The notes under the pieces were generated by a model, which was not told the origin of the DNA, searched no databases, and saw only the letters and a list, made by a program, of their open reading frames with translations. 64,000 nucleotides of DNA from assembly GCF_023634845.1 (NCBI RefSeq), contig NZ_JAMLJL010000003.1:62001-126000 (forward strand), read 5' to 3'. Of this stretch, positions 43,653-53,734 are shown piece by piece. Position numbers and translations under genes: made by a program. The stretch's first letter is position 1. Every line of letters begins with the position of its first letter. The DNA is from Flavobacterium amniphilum (GTDB lineage Bacteria > Bacteroidota > Bacteroidia > Flavobacteriales > Flavobacteriaceae).

Positions 43653-46427
43653 ATGAAGAAAATATACTTACTGCTCGCCTTTCTGTTTTTTACTTTTTCC
43701 CATGCCCAGGAAGAGAAAGCAATTGCTGCAAATGAAAATACCATTTCATTTGAATACACCAATATAAACCTGAAAGCTGTTCTGGATAAAATAGAAGGCT
43801 TAACCACCTATCGTTTCTATTATCAGGAAAGCTGGTTAAACAATACGGCTTTAATTTCAGGTCAATTTAAAGACAAAACTATTTCACAGGTTTTGGACAA
43901 ACTGTTTGACGATACCGATATCAATTATTTCGTAGATTCCAACAAGGTAATTTTGACCTACAAAAGCCTTATTTACAACAAGCTTCCGGAAAAATTCTTC
44001 CAAAAAGACTCGTTATCAAACGGAAAAACGACAGTATCACCTGTATTTTTCCAGGAATTTGACTCCAATAAAGATGACAATGAATCCATCTCACTGATTG
44101 GAAAAGAAACGGCAGGCAACAATGCCCAAAATGCCGTGTATACCTTTTCAGGTCATATTAAAAACAAAAAAAACAACGAACCTGTAAGCGATGTAAACAT
44201 CCGTGTTAAAAACACCGATATTGTGGTTAAATCAGACAGCGAAGGTTATTATGAACTAAAGTTGCCTTCGGGGATTTACACCATCACAACAGATATATTA
44301 AACTTCAAACCCACTTCCAAAAAAGTAATGGTTTACAGCAACGGAAAACTGAATCTGTCACTTTCCGAAAAAGTAAACCAGTTGAACGAAGTAGTCATCA
44401 AAGGACGCAGTAAACAGAAACTGAGAACAGCCGTAACCGGAGTAACCACCATTGAAGCGGAAGGCATCAAGAATGTTCCTTTGGTATTCGGTGAAAGGGA
44501 TGTTTTAAAAATTGCCACAACGATTCCGGGTGTAAAAACTGCAGGAGAAGGTTCCTCGGGCTTTAACGTAAGAGGCGGTAAAGAAGACCAAAACTTATTT
44601 TTACTTGACAAAGGGACGATTTACAATCCGGCGCATTTCTTTGGATTCTTCTCTGCTTTAAATCCGTATGTTACCAAAAAAGTTGACATTTATAAAGGAA
44701 GTATTCCGGCAGAATTCGGTGGCCGTTTATCATCGGTTTTCGATATTACATCCAAAAACGGAAATACTGACAAGTTATCAGGTGAAGCAGGAATTGGTCC
44801 AGTAACCAGCAATGTGGCACTTTCCATTCCGGTGGTAAAAGACAAAGCCAGTGTGCTTGTTGGAGGAAGAGGCACTTACTCAGGCTGGATTTTAAGAAGT
44901 CTGAAAGAAGAAAACCTAAAAGAAAGCGAAGCCTCTTTTTATGATTTTGTAGCCAAATACAACCATAAAATCAACGGTAACAATACCATCGAATCGACTT
45001 TATATTACAGTAATGACAAATTTTCCATTACTGCCGATTCGTTGTACAAATACAGCAACAGACTGGCAACTTTAGGATGGAAACACACATTCAACAAAAA
45101 GACCAGCAGCGAAATTACATTCACCAACAGCAAGTATCAATTTGGGATTGATTATGACGGTTTACCGCAAAACTCATACAAATTTGGTTATGACAACAAC
45201 GAAAACCAGTTAATTCTAAAAGGAATAACCATTCTAAATCCTAAACACAAACTGACATACGGATTAACAAACAAACTGTATGAAATCAATCCGGGTTATA
45301 TTGATCCGAACAATGACCAGTCAACGATTGAGTCCAGAAGAATCGATCTTGAAAAAGGATTGGAAAGCGGACTGTTTGTATCCGACAGTTATAAATTCTC
45401 AGACAAGTTATTGTTTGATTTCGGTCTTCGTTATTCCATGTTCAACGCCATGGGACCTTCGACGCAAAAAATATACGAGCCCAACCAACCTAAAAGCGAA
45501 GGAACACAGATTGGAGAAGAGCAGTACAAGAACAATGAAATTTTCAAAACCTTCCATGGACTGGAGCCAAGAGTTGCATTCCGCTATATGGTCAATGACA
45601 ATTTATCCATCAAAGGAGGTTACGACAAAACATACCAGTACATCCACCTTCTGTCAAGCAACACGACACAATCACCAACGGACACCTGGAAACTTTCTGA
45701 TTTGAATGTAAAACCCCAAAGTGGAGAACAATTCTCATTTGGAGTATTCCAAAACCTGAACCAATTGGATTTAGAGGTAAGTGTTGAAGGGTATTATAAA
45801 AAATCGAAAAACATCCTTGATTACAAAGTGGGTGCCAATCTGATCATGAATGAAGACCTGGAAACCGAACTGTTACAAGGTAAAGGAAAATCATACGGAG
45901 CCGAATTACTGATTAAAAAATCTGACGGAAGACTTAATGGTTGGTTGAGTTATACCTACTCCAGATCTTTCATCAAATTAGACAGTAAATTTGACGAAGA
46001 AACAGTGAACAACGGGAAATATTTTGCGGCCAATTTTGACAAACCGCATGATTTTAGTGCCATTTTAAATTACAAATTGACCAAAAGATACAGCCTTTCA
46101 GGAAATTTCGTTTACCAAACCGGAAGACCTGTAACTTATCCTGTTGGAAAATATGTATACAACGGTGTTGAATACACCCTGTACAGTGACCGTAATAAAT
46201 TCAGAATCCCTGATTATTACCGTCTGGATTTATCGGTTAACATAGAAGGAAACCATAAAATCAAAAAACTGGCCCACAGTTTCTGGAATGTTTCCGTGTA
46301 TAATGTATTAGGACGAAACAACCCCTATTCTGTATTTTTTGTGACCAAAAACGGAGAAGTCAAAGGATACAAAACCACAATTTTCAGTGTTCCGGTACCA
46401 ACGATAACGTATAATTTCAAATTCTAA
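43653..46427 (+). CDS. TonB-dependent receptor with STN and carboxypeptidase-regulatory domains
   Basis: A 924-residue outer-membrane receptor. Order of domains: signal peptide; STN secretin-like domain (about residues 28-105, EYTNINLKAVLDKIEGLTTY); carboxypeptidase-D regulatory-like domain (about 168-230, TFSGHIKNKKNNEPVSDVNI); plug (about 265-370, with SSGFNVRGGKEDQNLFLLDK); barrel ending PTITYNFKF with terminal Phe. An STN domain usually means signalling to an anti-sigma factor (FecA-like), yet no FecR or ECF sigma gene is adjacent. It is followed 4 bp later by a DUF4249 lipoprotein. This class and DUF4249 are often neighbours in Bacteroidota, like SusC-SusD. Confidence 0.95.
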   Translation: MKKIYLLLAFLFFTFSHAQEEKAIAANENTISFEYTNINLKAVLDKIEGLTTYRFYYQESWLNNTALISGQFKDKTISQVLDKLFDDTDINYFVDSNKVILTYKSLIYNKLPEKFFQKDSLSNGKTTVSPVFFQEFDSNKDDNESISLIGKETAGNNAQNAVYTFSGHIKNKKNNEPVSDVNIRVKNTDIVVKSDSEGYYELKLPSGIYTITTDILNFKPTSKKVMVYSNGKLNLSLSEKVNQLNEVVIKGRSKQKLRTAVTGVTTIEAEGIKNVPLVFGERDVLKIATTIPGVKTAGEGSSGFNVRGGKEDQNLFLLDKGTIYNPAHFFGFFSALNPYVTKKVDIYKGSIPAEFGGRLSSVFDITSKNGNTDKLSGEAGIGPVTSNVALSIPVVKDKASVLVGGRGTYSGWILRSLKEENLKESEASFYDFVAKYNHKINGNNTIESTLYYSNDKFSITADSLYKYSNRLATLGWKHTFNKKTSSEITFTNSKYQFGIDYDGLPQNSYKFGYDNNENQLILKGITILNPKHKLTYGLTNKLYEINPGYIDPNNDQSTIESRRIDLEKGLESGLFVSDSYKFSDKLLFDFGLRYSMFNAMGPSTQKIYEPNQPKSEGTQIGEEQYKNNEIFKTFHGLEPRVAFRYMVNDNLSIKGGYDKTYQYIHLLSSNTTQSPTDTWKLSDLNVKPQSGEQFSFGVFQNLNQLDLEVSVEGYYKKSKNILDYKVGANLIMNEDLETELLQGKGKSYGAELLIKKSDGRLNGWLSYTYSRSFIKLDSKFDEETVNNGKYFAANFDKPHDFSAILNYKLTKRYSLSGNFVYQTGRPVTYPVGKYVYNGVEYTLYSDRNKFRIPDYYRLDLSVNIEGNHKIKKLAHSFWNVSVYNVLGRNNPYSVFFVTKNGEVKGYKTTIFSVPVPTITYNFKF

Positions 46428-46431
46428 ACCA

Positions 46432-47691
46432 ATGGCAAGAATATTCTACCTATTCATTTTGGGCATACTCTTTTTACAAAGTTGCACAGAACCTTATGCC
46501 TTGCAGACAGAGGATTTTGAAAACGTAATTGTAATTGAGGCTACCCTTACCGATGAATACAAATACCAGGAAGTAAAATTAACCCGAAGTTACAAAATGG
46601 AATACAACATTCCTGAAGTTGAAGCAGGTGCAGTCGTTTTTGTAACGGACAGTAACGGAAACCAATTCAATTTTTCAGAAGTGGACGATAAGTATGTTTC
46701 CCAGCAGGAATTCAAGGCACTACCCAATGTAACGTACCAACTTCATGTAACAACAGCTGAAGGAAAATCCTACACGTCAACCCATGAAAAAATAGCTTCA
46801 GTGACCGATATTGATGCCATAATAGCCAGAAGAGGAAACAGCGGTACAGAAGGTGACGGCGCACAGATAATTGTAAACAGCACCAAAACAACCGACAATA
46901 CAGAATATTACCGGTTTACCTATGAGGAAACCAATAAGATTATTGCTCCAAAATGGATTCCTTACAGAGGAGTGGCTGTTTATTACAATCCGCCACCGGC
47001 TACAAGTCCAGATTTAGGCTATATGTACATGGAGCCATGGCCATACGAAGCCAAAACCTGTTATTCAACAGAAAAATCAAAGGATATCCTTATAAGCAAT
47101 ACTTCTTTAAACAGTAGTAATGCATCGGCTAATCTGGTGCGGTTTTTAAAAGTCGGCGATTATAAAATTGCCAACAGATATTCAATTGAAGTCAGCCTGT
47201 ACAATCAAAGCCAGGCGGCAAACAAATATTATGATGCCATGAAAAAAGCATCTTCTGCAGGCGGTTTGTTATCGCAAACCCAAAATGGTTTTTACAACGG
47301 CAATATCAGAAACCAAGCTAATCCGACCGAAAAAGTTGTTGGTTTCTTTGATGTTTCCCATATTTCCAAAAAGAGAATCTTCTTTAATTTTGAAGATCTT
47401 TTCCAGAATCATCAAAAACCTGATTATCCTTACTATTGTCCTGAAAGTGATGATCCAAATGCTGCTGAACTAAGCTACATGGTCAAATTTTGCTTTCCCA
47501 ATACACCAAGTACTGACTGTGACGGCCCTTATGTTTTAGCTGCAGTTTCAGGAAAATTAAAATCAGTATTTGAATATACTCCTTCTTATCAAATTGGGAT
47601 CCCTGTAACTGCTGTTTCTTTACGCAATATTCAATGTGGTGACTGCACCTCTTTTTCGTCTAACATAAAACCTGAATTTTGGATCGATTAA
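46432..47691 (+). CDS. DUF4249 lipoprotein, first of three
   Basis: A 419-residue protein with lipobox Cys18 (LFLQSCTEPYALQTEDFEN). DUF4249 members follow STN TonB receptors and are probably surface-exposed binding partners; the biochemical role is not known. Shared features are IVIEATLTDEYKYQEVKLTR near the N-terminus, a conserved YRFTYEETNKIIAPKWIP, GFYNGNI...GFFDVSHISKKRIFF and the end CGDCTSFSSNIKPEFWID with paired cysteines. Strong similarity to the genes at 49398 and 50659 marks a local family expansion. Confidence 0.9.
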   Translation: MARIFYLFILGILFLQSCTEPYALQTEDFENVIVIEATLTDEYKYQEVKLTRSYKMEYNIPEVEAGAVVFVTDSNGNQFNFSEVDDKYVSQQEFKALPNVTYQLHVTTAEGKSYTSTHEKIASVTDIDAIIARRGNSGTEGDGAQIIVNSTKTTDNTEYYRFTYEETNKIIAPKWIPYRGVAVYYNPPPATSPDLGYMYMEPWPYEAKTCYSTEKSKDILISNTSLNSSNASANLVRFLKVGDYKIANRYSIEVSLYNQSQAANKYYDAMKKASSAGGLLSQTQNGFYNGNIRNQANPTEKVVGFFDVSHISKKRIFFNFEDLFQNHQKPDYPYYCPESDDPNAAELSYMVKFCFPNTPSTDCDGPYVLAAVSGKLKSVFEYTPSYQIGIPVTAVSLRNIQCGDCTSFSSNIKPEFWID

Positions 47692-49373
47692 AACTTACCC
47701 TCAATATTTTAATGGCATTAGTGCTTACTCCGGCATTTCCGCAATTAAGCACAACGAATGAACAAAACACGCCATTTAGCGAAAAAGTACACATCAGTAC
47801 TAATTCGAATACACTCTTAACCGGAGAGAAACTATACTATACTATTACCTGCCTGAATAAAACAGGTAACAGTTTTTCAACTTTAAGCAAGATTGCTTAT
47901 GTTGAACTGATCAGCAGTGATAAAGAAATGGTTTATAAAACCAAACTGGTACTGAATAACAGTAAAAGTAACGGTGAATATTTCATTCCTGCTTCACTGA
48001 AGACCGGAAACTATAAACTGGTTGCTTATACCAACTGGATGCTGAATACTGTTCCTTTAGAACTTGACATGGCAGATATTTCCATCATCAATCCTTACCA
48101 AATACCTGACAATAAAAAGGTACAGATTCTAAACAACGCACAGGCTAACAGCCAAAGTAACAGCTCAATAAACACGCTTTATGGCTTTGATAAAAAGAAA
48201 TATGCCAAAAGGGAAAAACTGACCTTAAAAGCAAACGGATCTGCAACGATAGACAAATATGGTTCTTATGCATTGAAAGTGCAGCGCAAAGACAGCCTTA
48301 ACCCATCGGCAGGCACAAAACTAATCACAACACAATCCATCGGTAAAAAAGCCAATTTGAACATCACACCTGAGTTCAGAGGAGAAATGTTGAAAGGAAA
48401 AATAAAAGCCAGGAAAAATCCGGATGCAGAACTTAAGAATGTAAATATCTCGTTGTCAATCGTGGGCAATCGTTCATTTATAAAAATTGTAAAAACCGAT
48501 TATGAAGGTAAGTTCTGTTTTACAATTGAATCTCCTGTCGAAAAAGGAAAAGTGCATATTCAAATTCTTGACAAAGAAATTAATGAGTACACTATTGAAA
48601 TGGAAGATTCCCCGGCCGTATTGGATTATACCAATTTGACGTTTACACCAGTGAGCATTTCTGCTTCGATGAAAAAAATGCTTGAAAACAGAGCCGTAGC
48701 CAGTCAGATTGAAAACGCTTACATCGCTTTGAAAAAAGATTCATTGACTGAAGACAAAACAGTTAAAAACGAACAACTTAAATTTGATATAACGTACAAT
48801 CTTGACGATTACACCCGATTTAAAACCCTTAAAGAAACACTGACCGAAATTATTGACAGGGCTCATTATAAATCGGTTGGCAAAAAATTCGAAATTCACA
48901 TTACTGATAATATTGAAGAATATGAATTGTCTTATCCTGCTTTGGTATTAATTGACGGGTATTACATTCAGGATGTCACCGAATTGTTCAATTATAATGT
49001 GGACAATGTAAAATCTGTAAGCCTGATCAAAGGTGGTTATTATTTAGGAACCAAAATTTTCAACGGTGTCATTTTCATCAAAACCAAAAACAATGATTAC
49101 GAAAGCACCAATAAAGAAGTTTATGTGATTGAACCAACTCTTTTGAGACCTTTACAGAAGAAAGAAATTTTCAACATCGATTATACAACAAAAGATTATT
49201 CAAGAATACCTGATTACAGATACCAGCTATTATGGAAACCGGATCTTAATCCAGAAGAAAAAGAAATCAGTTTTTATACTTCTGATATTTCCGGTACATT
49301 TGAAGTAATACTGGAAGGCATTGATTCAAAAGGGAACCCGGTTTACCTTTCTGATTCATTTGAAGTAGAATAA
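47679..49373 (+). CDS. MG2-domain / plug-like protein in the receptor operon
   Basis: A 564-residue protein starting inside the last codons of the preceding gene (13-bp overlap), so translation is coupled. After a signal peptide (MALVLTPAFPQ) an alpha-2-macroglobulin MG2-type domain is visible (residues 35-130: VHISTNSNTLLTGEKLYYTI ... LKTGNYKLVAYTNWML). A second part, near residues 420-470, has the TonB-plug-like series PALVLIDGYYIQDV, VKSVSLIKGGYYLGTKIFNG and VIFIKTK. Proteins with MG2 plus a plug-like domain are common in Bacteroidota but are usually longer (about 800-900 residues), so this is a short form. Its role is unknown; it is probably a periplasmic or outer-membrane accessory. Confidence 0.78.
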   Translation: MDRLKLTLNILMALVLTPAFPQLSTTNEQNTPFSEKVHISTNSNTLLTGEKLYYTITCLNKTGNSFSTLSKIAYVELISSDKEMVYKTKLVLNNSKSNGEYFIPASLKTGNYKLVAYTNWMLNTVPLELDMADISIINPYQIPDNKKVQILNNAQANSQSNSSINTLYGFDKKKYAKREKLTLKANGSATIDKYGSYALKVQRKDSLNPSAGTKLITTQSIGKKANLNITPEFRGEMLKGKIKARKNPDAELKNVNISLSIVGNRSFIKIVKTDYEGKFCFTIESPVEKGKVHIQILDKEINEYTIEMEDSPAVLDYTNLTFTPVSISASMKKMLENRAVASQIENAYIALKKDSLTEDKTVKNEQLKFDITYNLDDYTRFKTLKETLTEIIDRAHYKSVGKKFEIHITDNIEEYELSYPALVLIDGYYIQDVTELFNYNVDNVKSVSLIKGGYYLGTKIFNGVIFIKTKNNDYESTNKEVYVIEPTLLRPLQKKEIFNIDYTTKDYSRIPDYRYQLLWKPDLNPEEKEISFYTSDISGTFEVILEGIDSKGNPVYLSDSFEVE

Positions 49374-49397
49374 CACGAACTGCCAATTAATGAGAAT

Positions 49398-50639
49398 ATG
49401 AAAAGATTATACTACATATTGATCGTACTTGGATCGCTTTTTACCGAAAGCTGCACGGAGCCTTATGCCCTTCAGACAGAAAGCTATGAAAGTGCCATTG
49501 TCATCGAAGCCACTTTGACAGATGAATTCAAACACCAGGAAATAAAACTGTCGCGTACACACCGACTGGAAGAAAACGGTCCTGATGTAGAAACCGGAGC
49601 TGTGGTTTTTATTACTGACAGCAATGGTAATCAATACAATTTTCAGGAAAACAGTGACAAGTATATTTCACAGGATGAATTTAAAGCACTTCCTAATGCA
49701 ACCTATCAATTACACGTGGTAACTTCTGACGGTAAAACCTATACTTCAACAAATGAATCTTTGTCGTCATTAACAAACATTGATGATGTAACGGCTACTC
49801 AGGGTGTTAATACCAATGGTGAAGAAGGAGTACAAATACTTGCCAACAGCACTAAATCGACCGCTGGAATCGAATATTACAGATTTGATTACGAGGAAAC
49901 CAATAAAATCATAGCGCCACACTGGATTTCAAGACAGGGAACTGTTGTTTATTCCACACAACCGTTACCGAACGGAGGTCCAGGTAAAATAGAAATGATT
50001 GACTGGCCATATGAAGCAAAAACCTGTTACACAACAGAACAATCGAAAGAAATTTCCATTAGTAATACTTCATTGAACAGCAGCAACTCAAATGTATCTT
50101 TCATCCGTTTTTTAAAAGCCAGTGATTATAAAATTGCCAACCGATATTCGATTAAAGTCACCATGCATAATGAAAGCCTGGAAGCCTACAATTTTTATGA
50201 TGCACTGAAAAAATCCTCAACAGGAGGAAGTTTACTATCCCAAAACCAGCCCGGTTTTTTTAGTGGAAACATCAAGAACCAAAGCAATCAAAGTGAAAAA
50301 GTAATCGGTTTTTTTGATGTTTCACATGTTTCAAGCAAAAGGATTTTCTTTAATTTTGAAGATATATTCCCGAATCATCAGAGACCCGAATACCCTTATT
50401 TCTGTCCGGTAGTAACCCCTTTAAATGAAGATAAATTTAAATTTTACTATTGCTTCTGTGTTGGTCCCGGTTGCCCGACAGATCCTAGTTGTGCCGGTTT
50501 CTACATTCTTGAATCTGTCAGAATTAAAATGAAAGCTGTTTATATATACGGAGATGAATTTATCTATTTGACAAATATCGAATGCGGAGACTGCACCTCA
50601 TTTTCGTCAAATGTAAGACCATCTTTTTGGGTTGATTAA
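49398..50639 (+). CDS. DUF4249 lipoprotein, second of three
   Basis: A 413-residue paralogue of the gene at 46432 with lipobox Cys19 (LFTESCTEPYALQTES). It keeps AIVIEATLTDEFKHQEIKLS, DYEETNKIIAPHWIS, GFFSGNIKNQ, GFFDVSHVSSKRIFFNFEDI and CGDCTSFSSNVRPSFWVD. An extra Cys-rich loop near the C-terminus (YYCFCVGPGCPTDPSC) differs from its sisters. Divergence is concentrated in loops such as residues 185-205, as expected if each paralogue binds a different ligand. Confidence 0.9.
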   Translation: MKRLYYILIVLGSLFTESCTEPYALQTESYESAIVIEATLTDEFKHQEIKLSRTHRLEENGPDVETGAVVFITDSNGNQYNFQENSDKYISQDEFKALPNATYQLHVVTSDGKTYTSTNESLSSLTNIDDVTATQGVNTNGEEGVQILANSTKSTAGIEYYRFDYEETNKIIAPHWISRQGTVVYSTQPLPNGGPGKIEMIDWPYEAKTCYTTEQSKEISISNTSLNSSNSNVSFIRFLKASDYKIANRYSIKVTMHNESLEAYNFYDALKKSSTGGSLLSQNQPGFFSGNIKNQSNQSEKVIGFFDVSHVSSKRIFFNFEDIFPNHQRPEYPYFCPVVTPLNEDKFKFYYCFCVGPGCPTDPSCAGFYILESVRIKMKAVYIYGDEFIYLTNIECGDCTSFSSNVRPSFWVD

Positions 50640-50658
50640 CTATTTTACGATTAAAGCC

Positions 50659-51891
50659 ATGAGAAAAATCTGCTTACTCTTTATTTTCTGCATACAGCTT
50701 TTTGGAAGTTGTACAGAACCTTACGGCTTACAAACTGAAACATTCGAAAGCGCGATTGTTATAGAAGCTACACTGACCGATGAATTAAAGCATCAGGAAA
50801 TAAAACTTTCCCGGACTTATAAACTGGAAGAAGACGGACCTGACATGGAAACCGGAGCAGTCGTTTATGTAACCGATAACAATGGTAATCAATATAATTT
50901 CAGTGAAAACAACGGCAAATATATTTCAACTCAGGAATTTCAGGCCGTGCCGAATGTTGCCTATCAATTACACGTTGTAACATCCGATGGTAAAACATAC
51001 ACTTCAAAAACTGAATCCTTATCATCAACGACAAACATCGGAAGTATTAATCCCGTTGCAGGACTGAACAGCCTAGGGGAAAAAGGCGTACAAATTCTTT
51101 TAAGCAGTACCAAAAGCACGGGCAATACCGAATATTACCGGTATACTTATGAAGAAACCCATAAAATTGTGGCACCACATTGGATACCACAAAGAGGTGT
51201 GGCATTTTATTACAATCCGCCGCCACCATTTGATCCTAAAATTGGAGAAGTTCACGTAGAACCATGGCCATACGAAGCTAAAACCTGCTTTAAGAGTGCA
51301 TCTTCCGATGAAATTCTGATCAGCAACACCTCATTAAACAGTACGAACAATACTGTTGACCTGATCCGTTTCCTAAAAGTTGACGATTATAAAATTGCCA
51401 ACAGGTATTCGATTAAAGTAACCATGTACAATGAAAGTCAGGCTGCTTATAATTTTTATGATGCCTTGAAAAAATCGTCATCAAACGGTAGCTTATTATC
51501 ACAGAACCAACCCGGTTTTTTTAGTGGGAATATAAAAAATGTAGCAAATCCAATTGAAAAAGTAATAGGTTTTTTTGATGTTGCACATGTTACCACCCAA
51601 AGAATCTTCTTCAATTTTGAGGATGTATTCCCGAATGACCCAAAACCTCCATATCCTTATTTTTGTCCTGAAATTACAGCCGCGAACGAATTGGATTTTA
51701 CCTACAATATGTGTTTTAGCCTGCCCGGCACACCCAGCAACTGTCAAGGCGTATTTATTTTAAACACGCTCGACATGAGGATCAAAACCCTTTACCGATT
51801 TGGCACAGAACAAATAATGCTCGTCAATTCGCAATGTGGTGATTGTACGACATTTGCATCCAACATCAGACCTTCTTTTTGGCAAGATTAA
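50659..51891 (+). CDS. DUF4249 lipoprotein, third of three
   Basis: About 410 residues with lipobox Cys18 (LFGSCTEPYGLQTETFE). I use the ATG at 50659; the longer frame starts at a TTG inside the preceding gene. It shares YTYEETHKIVAPHWIP, NQPGFFSGNIKN, GFFDVAHVTTQRIFFNFEDV and CGDCTTFASNIRPSFWQD with its sisters. It is the last gene of the operon; rpoD starts 80 bp later. Confidence 0.9.
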   Translation: MRKICLLFIFCIQLFGSCTEPYGLQTETFESAIVIEATLTDELKHQEIKLSRTYKLEEDGPDMETGAVVYVTDNNGNQYNFSENNGKYISTQEFQAVPNVAYQLHVVTSDGKTYTSKTESLSSTTNIGSINPVAGLNSLGEKGVQILLSSTKSTGNTEYYRYTYEETHKIVAPHWIPQRGVAFYYNPPPPFDPKIGEVHVEPWPYEAKTCFKSASSDEILISNTSLNSTNNTVDLIRFLKVDDYKIANRYSIKVTMYNESQAAYNFYDALKKSSSNGSLLSQNQPGFFSGNIKNVANPIEKVIGFFDVAHVTTQRIFFNFEDVFPNDPKPPYPYFCPEITAANELDFTYNMCFSLPGTPSNCQGVFILNTLDMRIKTLYRFGTEQIMLVNSQCGDCTTFASNIRPSFWQD

Positions 51892-51957
51892 AATAATTTT
51901 ATTTTTTTGTAACTTTTCGGTAACTCAATACGTATAACTATCAGAACTTTTAAAAGT

Positions 51958-51963
51958 AAGGAG
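51958..51963 (+). promoter_or_regulatory. Strong Shine-Dalgarno before rpoD (AAGGAG)
   Basis: AAGGAG ends 8 nt before the rpoD ATG. Most genes in this window lack any such site, as usual in Bacteroidota, where the 16S anti-SD is masked by ribosomal proteins. Confidence 0.8.
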
Positions 51964-51971
51964 AATTTTAG

Positions 51972-52835
51972 ATGAGACAACTCAAAATTACTAAGCAGGT
52001 AACTAACCGTGAAACTGCTTCCTTAGACAAGTACCTACAGGAAATTGGTAAGGTAGACCTTATTACGGCTGATGAAGAAGTAGAGTTAGCACAGCGTATT
52101 AAGGCCGGTGACCAACGTGCATTGGAAAAATTAACCAAAGCCAACCTGCGTTTCGTTGTATCGGTAGCAAAACAATACCAAAATCAGGGATTAACACTTC
52201 CCGATTTGATTAATGAAGGAAATCTTGGTTTGATTAAAGCAGCTCAACGTTTTGATGAAACTCGTGGTTTCAAATTCATTTCATATGCTGTTTGGTGGAT
52301 TCGTCAATCTATCTTACAAGCTTTAGCAGAACAATCACGTATCGTTCGTTTGCCATTAAACAAAATCGGTTCGATCAATAAAATCAATAAAATGTATGCA
52401 TTATTAGAGCAATCTAATGAGCGTGCACCATCGGCTGAAGAAATTGCTGCCGAACTTGACATGACCGTGAATGATGTTAAAGAATCAATGAAAAACTCGG
52501 GACGCCATTTATCAATGGATGCTCCGTTAGTTGAAGGTGAAGATTCAAACTTATACGACGTTTTACGTTCTGGTGAATCTCCAAACCCTGACCGCGAATT
52601 GATTCATGAATCTTTACGTACGGAAATCGAGCGTTCTTTGGAAACATTGACACCACGTGAAGCTGATGTGGTTCGTTTATACTTCGGTTTAGGCGATCAA
52701 CATCCAATGACTTTGGAAGAAATCGGTGAAACTTTTGATTTAACGCGCGAACGTGTTCGTCAAATTAAAGAAAAAGCAATCCGCAGATTAAAACATACAT
52801 CAAGAAGTAAAATCTTGAAAACTTATTTAGGTTAA
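51972..52835 (+). CDS. rpoD: Primary RNA polymerase sigma factor (RpoD/SigA)
   Basis: A 287-residue group-1-type sigma factor of Bacteroidota, much shorter than E. coli sigma-70 because region 1.1 and the non-conserved insert are missing. Region 1.2 ([20 protein letters not shown]), region 2 ([39 protein letters not shown]), region 3 and region 4 ([20 protein letters not shown]) are clear. This protein reads the TTG/TAnnTTTG promoters seen across the window. It has a strong Shine-Dalgarno, which is rare here, and a terminator follows it. Confidence 0.98.
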   Translation: MRQLKITKQVTNRETASLDKYLQEIGKVDLITADEEVELAQRIKAGDQRALEKLTKANLRFVVSVAKQYQNQGLTLPDLINEGNLGLIKAAQRFDETRGFKFISYAVWWIRQSILQALAEQSRIVRLPLNKIGSINKINKMYALLEQSNERAPSAEEIAAELDMTVNDVKESMKNSGRHLSMDAPLVEGEDSNLYDVLRSGESPNPDRELIHESLRTEIERSLETLTPREADVVRLYFGLGDQHPMTLEEIGETFDLTRERVRQIKEKAIRRLKHTSRSKILKTYLG

Positions 52836-52887
52836 TCCTAAGACAGCAACAACAGTCTATGACTGTTCGTTTTTTGATTGATGATTG

Positions 52888-52920
52888 AAACTCCGGCTGA
52901 TTACCGGAGTTTTGCTTTTT
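52888..52920 (+). terminator. Terminator after rpoD
   Basis: Perfect 9-bp stem AAACTCCGG (52888-52896) with CCGGAGTTT (52904-52912), then T-rich sequence. Confidence 0.88.
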
Positions 52921-53070
52921 ATTAGCTTGGCTAAAAATAAAATTACCCCACTACTATCAATTGGCTTCCCAGGCCTACATTCCAACTTCATTCTGTAGCA
53001 TTTTATTTACTTCTTTAAGTTGTCTAAGTCATTTTCTTACATTACTTTTACCAATAAACGACTAAAAAAT

Positions 53071-53682
53071 ATGAAAAAATTTGTAATTCTTGCTTCACTT
53101 ATCAGTGTGGTTGCCTGTAAAAAAAATGAAGAAACAAAAGACGAACCCGGCATAATGGATGCTGTTGAAAATGTTCAGAATCTTAATAATGCTGCTGAAG
53201 GATTAAAAGATTTTGAAAAAAGGGTTGAAGAATTGAAAAAAATGACACCTGTTTCCAGTGAAATTTACAAAAGCGTATTAACAGAAGAAATAGGAGGGTT
53301 AAAAAGAACCAATTATAGTGCCGGCAGTACATCAATGATGGGTGTTTCTTCAGCTGAGGCAACTTACGGAGATACAGCCAACAAAAACATTAAATTAGTC
53401 ATTCTGGACGGAGCCGGCGAATCCGGAAGTGCCATTATAAGTCTTTTGGTAATGGGATTGTCTGTAGATACCGAATCAATTGACGGAACAAATACAAAAA
53501 AGTCAGAAGAAATTGACGGGGTTAAATATCTTACCGAAAATGACACCAACCCGGACAACCCGAGATCTTCAATAACTTTTATCCACGATGAACGCTTTCA
53601 AGTTACTTTATCAGGGGAAAAAATAAGTTTAGATGAATTAAAAACATTCTTGAAAAAATTGGATTTATCAAAATTAAATTAA
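53071..53682 (+). CDS. Hypothetical lipoprotein, 203 aa
   Basis: I start at 53071 (MKKFVILASLISVVACKKNE; Cys16 lipobox) and not at 53020, which would place 17 residues before the signal. The mature part starts with a helical stretch (GIMDAVENVQNLNNAAEG; KDFEKRVEELKKM), then a beta-rich domain containing NKNIKLVILDGAGESGSAII. No family is recognised. It converges with the surface-protein gene at 53735. Confidence 0.75.
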   Translation: MKKFVILASLISVVACKKNEETKDEPGIMDAVENVQNLNNAAEGLKDFEKRVEELKKMTPVSSEIYKSVLTEEIGGLKRTNYSAGSTSMMGVSSAEATYGDTANKNIKLVILDGAGESGSAIISLLVMGLSVDTESIDGTNTKKSEEIDGVKYLTENDTNPDNPRSSITFIHDERFQVTLSGEKISLDELKTFLKKLDLSKLN

Positions 53683-53689
53683 AAACAAA

Positions 53690-53716
53690 AAAGCCCTGGA
53701 ATCCAGGGCTCTTTTT
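53690..53716. terminator. Bidirectional terminator between the lipoprotein and surface-protein genes
   Basis: AGCCCTGGA (53692-53700) pairs with TCCAGGGCT (53702-53710); the loop must open a pair or two. A- and T-runs flank it on both sides. Confidence 0.85.
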
Positions 53717-53734
53717 ATATCTTAAAATTAAAAA

